Shown here piece by piece: positions 36,494 to 45,544 of a DNA stretch of 64,000 nucleotides. The notes under the pieces are model-generated. The model saw only the letters and a list, made by a program, of their open reading frames with translations. It was not told the origin of the DNA and did not search any database. This stretch comes from Nitrospirales bacterium. Its GTDB lineage: Bacteria; Nitrospirota; Nitrospiria; Nitrospirales; UBA8639. How positions within the stretch are numbered: the stretch's first letter is position 1; each line of letters opens with the position of its first letter. The translations under genes and the position numbers were made by a program. The stretch is from NCBI GenBank assembly GCA_029261355.1, contig JAJDBM010000038.1:42488-106487 (forward strand), given 5' to 3'.

Positions 36494-37075
36494 ATGGATA
36501 AAGAGCAGATTGTCGAGGCCTTTGAAACAAGCGCAGACGTGAAATGCCGCTTTGCCCTCACCTATACTCAACAAATCCTGGATGTTGCCCAAGTCCTTAT
36601 TCGCGCCTTCCATGACGGCCGAAAAGTCCTCCTCTTTGGAAATGGTGGAAGTGCCACAGATTCCTCGCATATTGCTGCCGAATTCGTTGGGCGCTACAAG
36701 CGAGATCGTCCAGCCTTACCCGCCATGGCATTAGCGACAGATATGGCCGCACTCACGTGTATTGCAAATGACTATGAGTATGCCGATATTTTTTCTCGGC
36801 AAATTGAAGCGCATGGACGAAAAGGTGATGTGGCCATCGCCATCAGCACAAGCGGTAATTCTCCTAATGTGCTGAGAGGCATCGAAATCGCACATGAGCA
36901 GAAACTCATCACTATTGGCTGGACAGGGCAAACGGGGGGACAGCTAATGGACCTGGTTGACTATTGCTTTCAAGTTCCTTCAACATCGACGGCTCGAATA
37001 CAGGAATGTCATATGACCCTCGGTCATGTCTTGTGCGAAATCATAGAAGAGCGACTCTTTGCCCAAACGCCCTAG
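36494..37075 (+). CDS. gmhA: Phosphoheptose isomerase (SIS domain)
   Basis: It has 193 residues, typical for GmhA. LLFGNGGSATDSSHIAAEFVGRY and ISTSGNSPNVL are the phosphosugar-binding Ser loops, and DRPALPAMALATD and CHMTLGHVLCE include the catalytic and Zn-site residues. It converts sedoheptulose 7-phosphate to heptose 7-phosphate for LPS inner-core heptose in the cytosol. It overlaps the downstream gene by 17 bases if that gene starts at TTG 37059. No other heptose genes are adjacent in the window. Confidence 0.92.
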   Translation: MDKEQIVEAFETSADVKCRFALTYTQQILDVAQVLIRAFHDGRKVLLFGNGGSATDSSHIAAEFVGRYKRDRPALPAMALATDMAALTCIANDYEYADIFSRQIEAHGRKGDVAIAISTSGNSPNVLRGIEIAHEQKLITIGWTGQTGGQLMDLVDYCFQVPSTSTARIQECHMTLGHVLCEIIEERLFAQTP

Positions 37076-38051
37076 CCAATCATCAGCCTCATCTGTCAAA
37101 CCGTTAAATCTGTCTCGTCTGCAGACGTATCCTCTCCATTCGCGTCATAGCAAGGTGCAGATCAAAGACTTTGCAACTCCATGGCGACAAGGGCGCACGT
37201 TGCACAGGTTCCTTGACATGCTCCCAGATTTTCTTGCTGTCAAAACATTGCGACGCGTCGTTCAGGCCATTGTGCGCGCACGAAAAAAAGGAAAACCTGT
37301 CATCCTCGGAATGGGAGCCCATCCAACAAAGGTTGGACTCAATCCTATCCTTATTGACCTGCTCAAACGACAGATCATCACTACTGTGGCCGTGAACGGA
37401 GCGGTGATCATTCATGACTTCGAACTAGCCTACCTTGGACATACCTCTGAGGAAGTTGATGCGGAAATCGACTCAGGTCGATTTGGGATGGCTGAAGATA
37501 CAGGGAAAATCCTCAATACTGCGATTGCCGAAGGCTGGAACGCTGGTCTTGGTATCGGAGAAAGTATTGGTCGTTATATCACCAAACATCCACGGCAGTT
37601 TCCTTATCGTCAGATGAGTCTCTTCGCCACAGGATCGAAGCTTGGGATTCCCATGACGGTCCATGTGGCCATGGGAACGGACATTATTCACATGCACCCC
37701 TCAGCAGATGGTGCCGCCATAGGCGGAGGCTCACTCATTGACTTCCGAAAACTCGTCTCCCTTGTTTCCCATATGGAAGGAGGTGTGTATATCAACCTTG
37801 GTTCAGCCGTCCTGCTTCCTGAAGTATTCCTCAAAACCGTGACCCTCAGCCGAAATTTAGGCAAAGCCTTGAAAAATATTACGACCGTGAATATGGATTT
37901 TCTCCCACATTATCGCCCAATGACCAATGTCGTGAAACGTCCTACACAAAAAGGGGGACACGGATATTCCCTCACTGGACATCATGAAATAATGTTTCCC
38001 TTACTCGCTGCCGCCATAATAGAAGAGATGAATGACTCAAAATTGAAATGA
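37059..38051 (+). CDS. Conserved protein coupled to gmhA, possibly deoxyhypusine-synthase-like fold
   Basis: It has 330 residues if it starts at TTG 37059 (inside gmhA). Downstream GTG at 37155 would remove the TYPLHSRHSKV segment that I believe is conserved in relatives. Recognisable blocks are PVILGMGAHPTKVGLNPILIDLL, VNGAVIIHDFELAYLG, GMAEDTGKILN, HMHPSADGAAIGGGSLIDF and the C-terminal GGHGYSLTGHHEIMFPLL. Relatives occur in delta-proteobacteria and Nitrospirota, often near heptose genes. There is a weak resemblance to the deoxyhypusine synthase NAD fold. The function is unknown; cytosolic. Confidence 0.6.
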   Translation: MPKRPSQSSASSVKPLNLSRLQTYPLHSRHSKVQIKDFATPWRQGRTLHRFLDMLPDFLAVKTLRRVVQAIVRARKKGKPVILGMGAHPTKVGLNPILIDLLKRQIITTVAVNGAVIIHDFELAYLGHTSEEVDAEIDSGRFGMAEDTGKILNTAIAEGWNAGLGIGESIGRYITKHPRQFPYRQMSLFATGSKLGIPMTVHVAMGTDIIHMHPSADGAAIGGGSLIDFRKLVSLVSHMEGGVYINLGSAVLLPEVFLKTVTLSRNLGKALKNITTVNMDFLPHYRPMTNVVKRPTQKGGHGYSLTGHHEIMFPLLAAAIIEEMNDSKLK

Positions 38052-38069
38052 AAATATTGTCAGTCAAAG

Positions 38070-38090
38070 AAAAGCAACTCGGCTTTTTTT
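38070..38090 (+). terminator. Probable rho-independent terminator after the gmhA operon
   Basis: AAAAGC at 38070-38075 pairs with GCTTTT at 38082-38087 around a six-base loop and runs into further T residues. It lies 18 bp after the stop at 38051. Confidence 0.5.
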
Positions 38091-38207
38091 CGTCCTTTAA
38101 CAAGAAGGTTTTCACGTTTCTAGACCACAGAGATTTTCATGGTTCATTTATTGCATTGATATATATGTCCCGTGTTCGTTTAATTCACTGATGAAGAGGA
38201 ACTGACC

Positions 38208-39620
38208 ATGAAAAAGAAGATTCTCGTTGTCGATGATGACCCAGATATTGTGCTCATGCTCAAGGATCGATTAGAGGGAGAGGGATACGAGACCATTTCG
38301 GCAGGTGACGGAAAACAAGCGGTTGATGCCATTGAGCTGGAGGCTCCTCACCTTGTTCTTCTCGACCTCAATCTTCCTCGTATGTCTGGACTCGATGTCC
38401 TTCATCATTTATTCCCCACGCAAGACTCAGCTGCGGCCAAAGACCAATTCCCCCCTTCAACAAACCAACCTCCCCTCGATCTCCCAATCATCGTCATGAC
38501 CGCTAATGCTACGATTGAAAATGCTGTCGAAGCCATGAAAACAGGGGCCTATGACTTTTTGACCAAACCTATCGACTTTGACCATTTAGAGATTGTTGTG
38601 AAAAAAGCACTCGAACGGGAAGTATTGAAGCAGCAAGTCACCTCGCTTCGGACCGAGGTCGAAAGCCGATACAAAACTATTGTCGGCAACAGTCCATGCA
38701 TGCAATCCATTGTTGAATTGGCTAAACGAGCAGCAGATTGCCAAGCCACGGTCCTACTTTTAGGCGAAAGCGGAACGGGAAAAGAATTGTTTTCGCGTTC
38801 AATTCACCAATGGAGCACTCGCAATCACATGCCATTTGGGGTCATCAGTTGCGTCAACTTAAGTTCTGATCTGCTTGACAATGAACTGTTCGGACATGAA
38901 AAAGAAGGATTCACGTCTGCGCATTCTCGAAAAAAAGGAAAGGTTGAAGAAGCTGATGGAGGCACGATCTTTCTTGACGAAATTGGGGACATGCCTTTGT
39001 CCTTACAACCGAAACTCCTACGGTTACTTGAAACTCATGCTTTTCAACGAGTCGGCGGAACCCGGAACGTGAAGGTAGATATTCGTGTAATCGCCGCGAC
39101 CAATAAGGACCTCAAGCAAGCGGTCAAGGATGGGACGTTTCGCGAAGACTTATTCTTTAGGCTCAATGTTGTCAGCCTCGAACTCCCCCCTCTCCGTGAT
39201 CGTCCGGATGATATCACTCCATTGGCTGATTTTTTCTTAGCGCAACATCTTCGCGAAATGAAGCGATCACCCAGACGATTTACACCAGACACCCTTAAAT
39301 ACATGAAACGTTATAGCTGGCCAGGTAATATCCGAGAGCTTAGCAATGCCATCGCCCGTGCCGTCGTCCTGGGAATCGAGGAAGAAATTGTTCCTGAACA
39401 ATTGGGATTAGGGCCTTGGGGAGCCGATCCCTTTCAAGAGGGAGACAACTTGCCGTACCATGATGCTATTGAACAATATAGCCGACACATTCTTGAACAA
39501 GCGCTTCGACGAAGCCATGGAAGTCAAACAAAAGCTGCAGAACTATTACAGCTACAACGAACCTATCTCTCTCGCCTACTCAAACAGAAGGGGATTCTAC
39601 AAGAATCACCCACAAGTTAG
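38208..39620 (+). CDS. NtrC-like response regulator with altered GAFTGA motif
   Basis: The protein has 470 residues. Receiver about 1-130 (DDDPD, LVLLDLNLPRMSG, KPID), AAA+ domain about 160-395 with Walker A GESGTGKE and Walker B GGTIFLDEIGD, then a Fis-type helix-turn-helix at the C-terminus (SQTKAAELLQLQRTYLSRLL). The loop that touches sigma54 normally reads GAFTGA; here residues 233-238 read EGFTSA. Phe and Thr are kept but both glycines are changed, so sigma54 dependence is uncertain. The receiver domain has an insertion of about 15 residues before its fourth strand. The 3' end overlaps the convergent kinase gene by 4 bp. GAGGAA precedes the ATG. Confidence 0.88.
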   Translation: MKKKILVVDDDPDIVLMLKDRLEGEGYETISAGDGKQAVDAIELEAPHLVLLDLNLPRMSGLDVLHHLFPTQDSAAAKDQFPPSTNQPPLDLPIIVMTANATIENAVEAMKTGAYDFLTKPIDFDHLEIVVKKALEREVLKQQVTSLRTEVESRYKTIVGNSPCMQSIVELAKRAADCQATVLLLGESGTGKELFSRSIHQWSTRNHMPFGVISCVNLSSDLLDNELFGHEKEGFTSAHSRKKGKVEEADGGTIFLDEIGDMPLSLQPKLLRLLETHAFQRVGGTRNVKVDIRVIAATNKDLKQAVKDGTFREDLFFRLNVVSLELPPLRDRPDDITPLADFFLAQHLREMKRSPRRFTPDTLKYMKRYSWPGNIRELSNAIARAVVLGIEEEIVPEQLGLGPWGADPFQEGDNLPYHDAIEQYSRHILEQALRRSHGSQTKAAELLQLQRTYLSRLLKQKGILQESPTS

Positions 39621-41914
39621 TTATTCTCATTTGCCATGACCGGCAGGGTGAAAAAGAATTGACTCCCTTCCCCAACATGACTGTTTACCCAAATCGTGCC
39701 GCCATGTAACTCCACAAGACTTTTGGAAATGGCAAGCCCCAAACCCGATCCCCTCGCTTCCACAACAACGGATTCACCACGATAAAACCGTTCAAAAATA
39801 TGAGGAATTTCATTAGGCGGAATCCCGCAGCCAAAATCACGGACAGACACCTCAATCATGTGATCACTTCGAATACGTCCTCCAACTTGAACTGACGCTC
39901 CGGGTCTTGAAAATTTCATGGCATTGTGAATCAAATTCGTGAAGACCTGGTCAACTTTATCGCGATCGCCGAGAATAGGTGGCAGAGGGGTCTGCACGTC
40001 ACAAGAAAGATTGAGAAATGTTTGCTTGGCGACCGGTTGCAGCACATCGACAATCTCCTCCACCAGATCCTCAATAGAAAATTTCGCGTAACTAAGTTTC
40101 ATCACCTTCGCGTCAATCTTTGATAAATCAAGCAAGTCATTGCTCATTCGAGTCAACCGCTCGAGATTGCGTTTCACTCGTGATAAGTAGAAAGACTGAC
40201 GTTCAGTCAAAGTCCCAGTCAGGCCATCTAACATGTTTTCGACTAATCCCTTCATGGAAGTCATCGGAGTTCGAAGCTCATGGGAGGCAATTGACACAAA
40301 CATGGACTTCAATCGGTCATGCTCACGAAGCTGCTCATTCGCCTTTTGTAGCGCTTCAGTTCTTTCTTGCACTCGCTCTTCAAGCGTCTGATTAAATTCT
40401 TCAAGAGCCTGATACGCACGGGCATTATCAAGGCCAACCGACACATGATTGGCAATAGTCATAAGGATATCTAAGTCTGCTTGTGTGCAAGGCTTATCGC
40501 CCCGATCTGTCCCAATGAATCCCAGGATGCGGTCCTGACTTTTCAAAGGAGCAGCAATATAGGAAATGATGCCAATTTCTCGACAGGCTTTATAGAGGGG
40601 AGGATACATTCGACGAGTCGCGATTTCGACGTCCTGTACAAGTGCAGGTTTCCCACGAAGAAGGAGATCCGCCGTTACTCCACCGTTGTCCTGAACGGGA
40701 ATTTCAATCCTCCTCACGATAGCCTCCATTTCATCGGACAGTCCTGTGACCTGTGACACAACACCAATCTGTTCCTCAGGCTTGTAAAAAACCAAAATCA
40801 TCCGCGTGAACCCTAAGTTTTCTCCCAAAAGTTTGAGGACAGTGGCTAACAACTGCTCAACATCCAACGTTGAAGCAATCACGGCACCGGTTTGATTCAG
40901 CGTGGAGAGTTGCGAAACCTGTCGCGTGATCGTATCAACATAGCTTGAAATGGCTTGCTCTCGCTGATCTAGCGACTCAGTCATTTGATTGATGCTTGTC
41001 GTTAATTGACCGACTTCATCTCGGCTATGCGTTTCTACCGATTCTGAAAGATCACCCGCAGCAATTTGCTTGGCAACCAGGGCTAACTGTCGCAAGGGTG
41101 TGATGATTTGATTAGCAAACATCGCCGTGATCGCAATGCCTACCACGATAAACACAAGAGCCATCACAGTCACATTCCAAATCATCGTATCTAACGTCCG
41201 CAACATATACGATTTGGTTAACCCAACCTGGAAGACTCCATAAACGGTTGGTGATTGTGAGTCTTCCTCAGATTGCATGGCCTCTTGTAATTCCAATGAT
41301 AAGGATCCAAACTGCGTTGAGGCGCCAACGCGTCGCCTGACGGGAAGAGCAAAGTCATACAGAATTTCTCCAGTCCTGATGACGTTGGTAGGAAGAGCAC
41401 CTGCCTTCCCTCGATTCGTTATCAGCCGTAAATGCTGATCTGCAGCGGTAAAGACCTTGCTCTGGACAGTGTTGTCCTGAATCGTCAATGCTGTTGTCGC
41501 TAAATCAGGGCTAGGATAGATCGGACGGTCTGAAGTTCGAGTAAATTGGCGTAGAGTATTCAGCATGCCTTTGGACTTCTCAACCAATCGTTTGCCATTA
41601 GGACCAGTCACAACCACGTAGACCACCTCATCGACTGACAAGGCTCCCTGCACGACTTGTTCGAGCGAATCGGTATCGTGCGTGATCAGGCCGTACCGGC
41701 CATTATGAACCAGGCTCTGAATCAAGATGGTCCCGGTTTTCCTTAAGGCCTTTTCCATAGAATCAGCCTGCTGGTGCACAAAATACCAGCTCAAACCTGC
41801 ACACACACCAATAATGATGAGACTGATAAAAAGGACAAGCTTGGTTCGAAGGCTCGTGAAAAATGGTCTCTGGAAGGATTCAACACCCATGGCCTCATGC
41901 ACAATCGATGTCAA
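39617..41914 (-). CDS. Membrane sensor histidine kinase (Cache-HAMP-GAF-HisKA)
   Basis: It has 765 residues. TM1 is near residues 24-46, followed by a periplasmic sensing region of about 190 residues, TM2 near 240-262, a HAMP linker (ITPLRQLALVAKQIAAGDLSE), GAF about 355-500, a coiled coil, HisKA with H545 in ASHELRTPM and HATPase_c with LIHNAMKF, DFGCGIPP, IFERFYRG and GLGLAIS. The gene lies 3 bp after a periplasmic binding-protein gene on the same strand. This suggests that the kinase reads ligand through that protein. The convergent NtrC-like gene is the nearest response regulator. Confidence 0.9.
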   Translation of the reverse strand: MTSIVHEAMGVESFQRPFFTSLRTKLVLFISLIIIGVCAGLSWYFVHQQADSMEKALRKTGTILIQSLVHNGRYGLITHDTDSLEQVVQGALSVDEVVYVVVTGPNGKRLVEKSKGMLNTLRQFTRTSDRPIYPSPDLATTALTIQDNTVQSKVFTAADQHLRLITNRGKAGALPTNVIRTGEILYDFALPVRRRVGASTQFGSLSLELQEAMQSEEDSQSPTVYGVFQVGLTKSYMLRTLDTMIWNVTVMALVFIVVGIAITAMFANQIITPLRQLALVAKQIAAGDLSESVETHSRDEVGQLTTSINQMTESLDQREQAISSYVDTITRQVSQLSTLNQTGAVIASTLDVEQLLATVLKLLGENLGFTRMILVFYKPEEQIGVVSQVTGLSDEMEAIVRRIEIPVQDNGGVTADLLLRGKPALVQDVEIATRRMYPPLYKACREIGIISYIAAPLKSQDRILGFIGTDRGDKPCTQADLDILMTIANHVSVGLDNARAYQALEEFNQTLEERVQERTEALQKANEQLREHDRLKSMFVSIASHELRTPMTSMKGLVENMLDGLTGTLTERQSFYLSRVKRNLERLTRMSNDLLDLSKIDAKVMKLSYAKFSIEDLVEEIVDVLQPVAKQTFLNLSCDVQTPLPPILGDRDKVDQVFTNLIHNAMKFSRPGASVQVGGRIRSDHMIEVSVRDFGCGIPPNEIPHIFERFYRGESVVVEARGSGLGLAISKSLVELHGGTIWVNSHVGEGSQFFFTLPVMANENN

Positions 41915-41917
41915 AGT

Positions 41918-42862
41918 TTAGTACATCTCATGAAACTGAGTTAACACATCAGGAGGAACGGCTATGTCTAAAAAGTTGGCGGTATTAAGATTGATGGCCA
42001 ATCGCAATGAGTCAGGAGGCCAAATGATCCCTGGGATAAACTTATGCCCTTTAAAAAACTTCTTCGTTAAACGCGCCACCTGCCTTCCGACATCTTCATA
42101 GTGAAAATGTACACTCAGTAGCGCCCCCTTCCTCACCAAATCGGAGGAAAACCCAACGACGGGAATATTCGCCTCAAGTGTTGTCTGTAAGAGAAATTGG
42201 AATGAATCCGCGGTAAGCACGGTACTATCGGGCAGCAGCCACAAAACATCAATGTGCGGAACGAGAACTCGAAGCGTGGCAGGCACGGCTTTTTCAGATG
42301 AGACCACTCTGGGAACTAATTCAATCCCAATGGCCTGAGCTTGAGACTTCGCCGCATCCATGATGCGACCTGTTTTTAATGGATTATAGAGAACGCCCAC
42401 TCGCTTTACCTTTGGCAAAACTTCTCTGAGGGTTGCCATTTGACTTGAAAATGGAACCTCAAGTGCGATTCCTGCCATGTGAGATTTGGTGAGTTGATAT
42501 TTCCCTGGGTCTATGACCATACAAAAGATACTGGGCACAGATGAAAGATGTTGCCTGACAACCAATGCCGCTTTGAGACCGACAGCAATGACTAACTTCG
42601 CATCAAGAGAACGAATCTCCGCAATAATCGCATTTCCGTTCTGTAAATCCCCCTCCAGAGAAAAGCGATGAGCTTGCCGTTTTAAAGAAGTGGAAAGAGA
42701 GTCGAGAAAGGCCGTAACCGTACGATCATAAGAAGCAATATCTGATGATTGCAGGATAACCACTTTGCTGGCGAACGCCGAAACGGGAGCTAGAGCAAAA
42801 GCCACCGAAAGACACACGAAAACCATCAACTGCGAAACACTAGAAAGGACAAAACGTTTCAT
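41918..42862 (-). CDS. Periplasmic substrate-binding protein (ABC_sub_bind family)
   Basis: It has 314 residues from the ATG at 42862; an ATG five codons upstream (42877) is the alternative. A signal peptide runs through VAFALAPVSAFAS. The mature protein has the two-lobe periplasmic-binding pattern of the TrpX/DUF534-type family (VVILQSSDIASYDRT, LVIAVGLKAALVVRQ, VKRVGVLYNPLKTG, VLWLLPDSTVL, IPVVGFSSDLVRKGAL). No ABC permease or ATPase gene is nearby. Its stop lies 3 bp before the kinase start, so it most likely serves as the kinase's ligand sensor rather than a transporter part. Confidence 0.85.
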   Translation of the reverse strand: MKRFVLSSVSQLMVFVCLSVAFALAPVSAFASKVVILQSSDIASYDRTVTAFLDSLSTSLKRQAHRFSLEGDLQNGNAIIAEIRSLDAKLVIAVGLKAALVVRQHLSSVPSIFCMVIDPGKYQLTKSHMAGIALEVPFSSQMATLREVLPKVKRVGVLYNPLKTGRIMDAAKSQAQAIGIELVPRVVSSEKAVPATLRVLVPHIDVLWLLPDSTVLTADSFQFLLQTTLEANIPVVGFSSDLVRKGALLSVHFHYEDVGRQVARLTKKFFKGHKFIPGIIWPPDSLRLAINLNTANFLDIAVPPDVLTQFHEMY

Positions 42863-43086
42863 GAAACAGGTTTCCACATGTAACTCGCAGAGTCCTTTAC
42901 CATTCTCTACAAAATGGGATTTTTAAAATATCTAGACTCCATCCCCCATCCCCAGGTAATCAAAATCTGTTGGATTCCTCTCATGAGGTACCATACCAAT
43001 GAATGAAATGCCAATTCCTGAACTGATGTGCATGAAGAAATTCCTCCACTTACCCTCTTACGTTATGAATGATAACGAAGGAAAAT

Positions 43087-43416
43087 CTATGAGACCAAAC
43101 CCGTTGAGCAAAGCTCAGCGGTCAGACGCCTAATTGAACGAAGCTCATCACTTTCGGTCACAACTCGTGTTCCCCATTGTGGTTGCCATCCACAATTTAT
43201 ACACCGTATATCGTTTTTGATAGTCAGATCAACGGATTGAGCCATGAGCAATCCTTGGCATTTAGGACATCGTCTGGCTACCGGGGAATCAAGTCCATGC
43301 GATTCCACATCCGCGGACCACATGACTTCAGCCTGAGTGAGTGGGAGTGATCCAGGCACTGAACGATTTCGACGTTTTTTGGTCTTCAATTCTTTCTTTG
43401 ATAACGGTTCTCTCAT
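43087..43416 (-). CDS. Small zinc-ribbon protein
   Basis: It has 109 residues from the ATG at 43416, six bases after AGGAG; the ATG directly before it at 43419 is equally possible. The N-terminus is very basic (KKELKTKKRRNR). A zinc ribbon is formed by C-P-K-C and C-I-N-C about 22 residues apart, like nucleic-acid-binding or RNA-polymerase-type ribbons. The C-terminus is short and helical. Probably a small DNA- or RNA-binding protein; no further assignment is possible. Confidence 0.55.
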   Translation of the reverse strand: MREPLSKKELKTKKRRNRSVPGSLPLTQAEVMWSADVESHGLDSPVARRCPKCQGLLMAQSVDLTIKNDIRCINCGWQPQWGTRVVTESDELRSIRRLTAELCSTGLVS

Positions 43417-43796
43417 CATTTTCTCCTTTCTCAATTGTGTATTCATCCTTGATTTCCTCTTCAATCAACATTCCACGACAGTGAACGTCTGTCGTGATGG
43501 AATATTGAGAAAAGCAAAGTCGATGCCGAAATAGAGTCTTTTAAACGTCTTGTTGAGGGGAAAGGGTCCTGATGGATAATGCCCCAACCTGACTCGAATT
43601 TATGACTTCAAGAAAAAATGAGAAAGAATCCATTTAGATACAATTGTTATCCAAAGAGATACAGGCAAAGTTAAGCTCGACACTGCAAGTGAAGAAAAAA
43701 GAATGAGGGAAATCTTCAAAGATGCATGATAATGAGAAAAAGGGGGAACCCTGCAGTCAGAAGGGAGAGAGTCATTGGAAAGCGATGAAAAGAAAC
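43417..43796. other. Intergenic region, nothing recognised
   Basis: There are about 380 bp between two minus-strand genes, AT-rich. It should carry the promoter of the zinc-ribbon gene. No gene or repeat is seen. Confidence 0.4.
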
Positions 43797-44606
43797 TTAC
43801 GAATCAGAATAGGAAGCGTGAAAAATGGTACGATCTTCCAGACAAATGGCTACCATCTCTCGCCCCCAGACACATCCAGCGTCGAGTCCAAGTAGGTTGT
43901 CTCGGACATAGAGCCCTAAGGCTGACCAATGACCAAAAATAATCGTGTCACTTGCTGTAGGTCGCTCAGGAATATCAAACCAAGGAACAAGCCCCTCTGG
44001 AGCTTCAGCAGGTGGGCCTTTAAATGAAAGTTCTGGAATCCCTCTCGAGGAACATACTCGAAGACGAGTCATCGCATTTGTCGATACTCCCATTCGGTCA
44101 TAATAAGAGAGCTCTCCCACCCAGTTGACTTGTGAATGCCGATAATAGATAAACGGCAACACATCAACAAAATCCTCACTCTGTAATGCAGCTTCAACTT
44201 CACGTCCAAGTCTCACTGCCTGAGTTGCCGTCCAATGAGGTAAGAGGCCCGCATGGACCATTAAAAATCCTTTTTCTTGATGAATCAATGAACGATGTCG
44301 TAACCAAGTCAGCAATTCATCACAATCAGGAGCAGAAAGAACTGACTCTAGGGTATCTTTTCGATGGGCTTTTGCTACCCCCGCCCAAATAGCCAGTAAA
44401 TGTAAATCATGATTCCCCAATACGGTGACAGCTGCCGAGCCAAGATCTTTGATATATCGCAGGACAGCAAGGGAATCTGGCCCACGATTAACCAAATCCC
44501 CGACAAACCAGAGTCGGTCATAGGCTGGATCAAATTGTATCTGCTTTACCAATTTGTGTAAGGTTTTAAAACATCCCTGCACATCACCGATTGCGTAATT
44601 GGCCAT
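43797..44606 (-). CDS. apaH: Symmetrical bis(5'-nucleosyl)-tetraphosphatase (ApaH-like)
   Basis: It has 269 residues from the ATG at 44606 (MANYAIGDVQG), preceded by GAGAAGG. Metallophosphatase motifs are GDVQGC, GDLVNRGPDS and LGNHDLHLLA, with GHWSALG and GLDAGCVWG near the end. ApaH cleaves diadenosine tetraphosphate into two ADP and also removes Np4N caps from RNA, in the cytosol. The size matches E. coli ApaH. It is divergent from an alpha/beta hydrolase gene 111 bp away. Confidence 0.92.
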   Translation of the reverse strand: MANYAIGDVQGCFKTLHKLVKQIQFDPAYDRLWFVGDLVNRGPDSLAVLRYIKDLGSAAVTVLGNHDLHLLAIWAGVAKAHRKDTLESVLSAPDCDELLTWLRHRSLIHQEKGFLMVHAGLLPHWTATQAVRLGREVEAALQSEDFVDVLPFIYYRHSQVNWVGELSYYDRMGVSTNAMTRLRVCSSRGIPELSFKGPPAEAPEGLVPWFDIPERPTASDTIIFGHWSALGLYVRDNLLGLDAGCVWGREMVAICLEDRTIFHASYSDS

Positions 44607-44717
44607 AACCTTCTCTCTTAATACCATGATTGCCAAACACTCCCTCACAACGTAGCGTGACAAGGGCAAGGAAACAAGTCCAAATCATGGGTTCGAAGGA
44701 GTAGAAAAATATGAGAT

Positions 44718-45470
44718 ATGCTTGACACCCTCTTTGTCTTTCAACCAGCTGCTTGGAACGAACAGCAATGGGCACAGAATAGTAACCTGCCACTCGAAGA
44801 TGTCTGGCTTTCTGCTGATGGAGGCGTCCGTCTATTTGGATGGTATATTGATGCGGGGCCGAACCAACCTGTGCTGCTTTGGTGTCATGGCAATGCAGGG
44901 AATATTAGTCATCGCCTCAGAAATATCTCTGAACTCCACCGACGAGGAGTCTCTATCTTCATTTTTGACTATCGTGGATATGGCCAAAGCACTGGGAAGC
45001 CTTCGGAAGTTGGTCTTTATCAAGACGCCTTGGCAGCCTATGATTTCCTAATGACTAAAAAAAATATCACCCCGAACCGTCTCATCATCTTTGGACGTTC
45101 TCTCGGAACATCTGTGGCTTGCGAGGTAGCACGACAACGCCAAGCCGCTGGCCTCATTTTAGAAGGCGCATTTCCCTCCATTCAATCAATGGCGGATCAC
45201 CATTATTTAGGATTGCCTGCTAGTTGGTTCATAGATTCGACGTTCAACCTTGAAGAGAAACTCTCGCAAATTTCATTACCCCTTCTGGTCATTCATGGTG
45301 AGAAGGACTCGGTTGTCCCAATGGAACTTGGAAAATACGTCTTTGAAGCTGCTCACGAACCCAAACGTTGGTATCCCGTTCGTGGAGCTGGCCACAATGA
45401 TGTCCCATTTGTTGGCGGATCAGCCTACTTCCAACAACTGTTGTCCTTTATTCAGAAAGTCATGTCCTAA
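44718..45470 (+). CDS. Alpha/beta hydrolase (ABHD17/bem46-like)
   Basis: It has 250 residues. The fold markers are the oxyanion strand VLLWCHGNAGN, IFDYRGYGQSTG, the nucleophile elbow GRSLG, the Asp in HGEKDSVVP and the His in GAGHNDV. This gives a complete Ser-Asp-His triad. The order and spacing resemble bacterial homologues of ABHD13/ABHD17 and yeast Bem46, usually acyl-ester hydrolases of unknown substrate. The N-terminus lacks a clear signal. It is followed 74 bp later by the MOSC gene. Confidence 0.85.
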   Translation: MLDTLFVFQPAAWNEQQWAQNSNLPLEDVWLSADGGVRLFGWYIDAGPNQPVLLWCHGNAGNISHRLRNISELHRRGVSIFIFDYRGYGQSTGKPSEVGLYQDALAAYDFLMTKKNITPNRLIIFGRSLGTSVACEVARQRQAAGLILEGAFPSIQSMADHHYLGLPASWFIDSTFNLEEKLSQISLPLLVIHGEKDSVVPMELGKYVFEAAHEPKRWYPVRGAGHNDVPFVGGSAYFQQLLSFIQKVMS

Positions 45471-45544
45471 CAATCCAGGCCTAGGCTTGACCCTCTCAAA
45501 GTAAGCCCGCTACCATTCTATGAGTTTCCAAGGATTCCTAAAAT

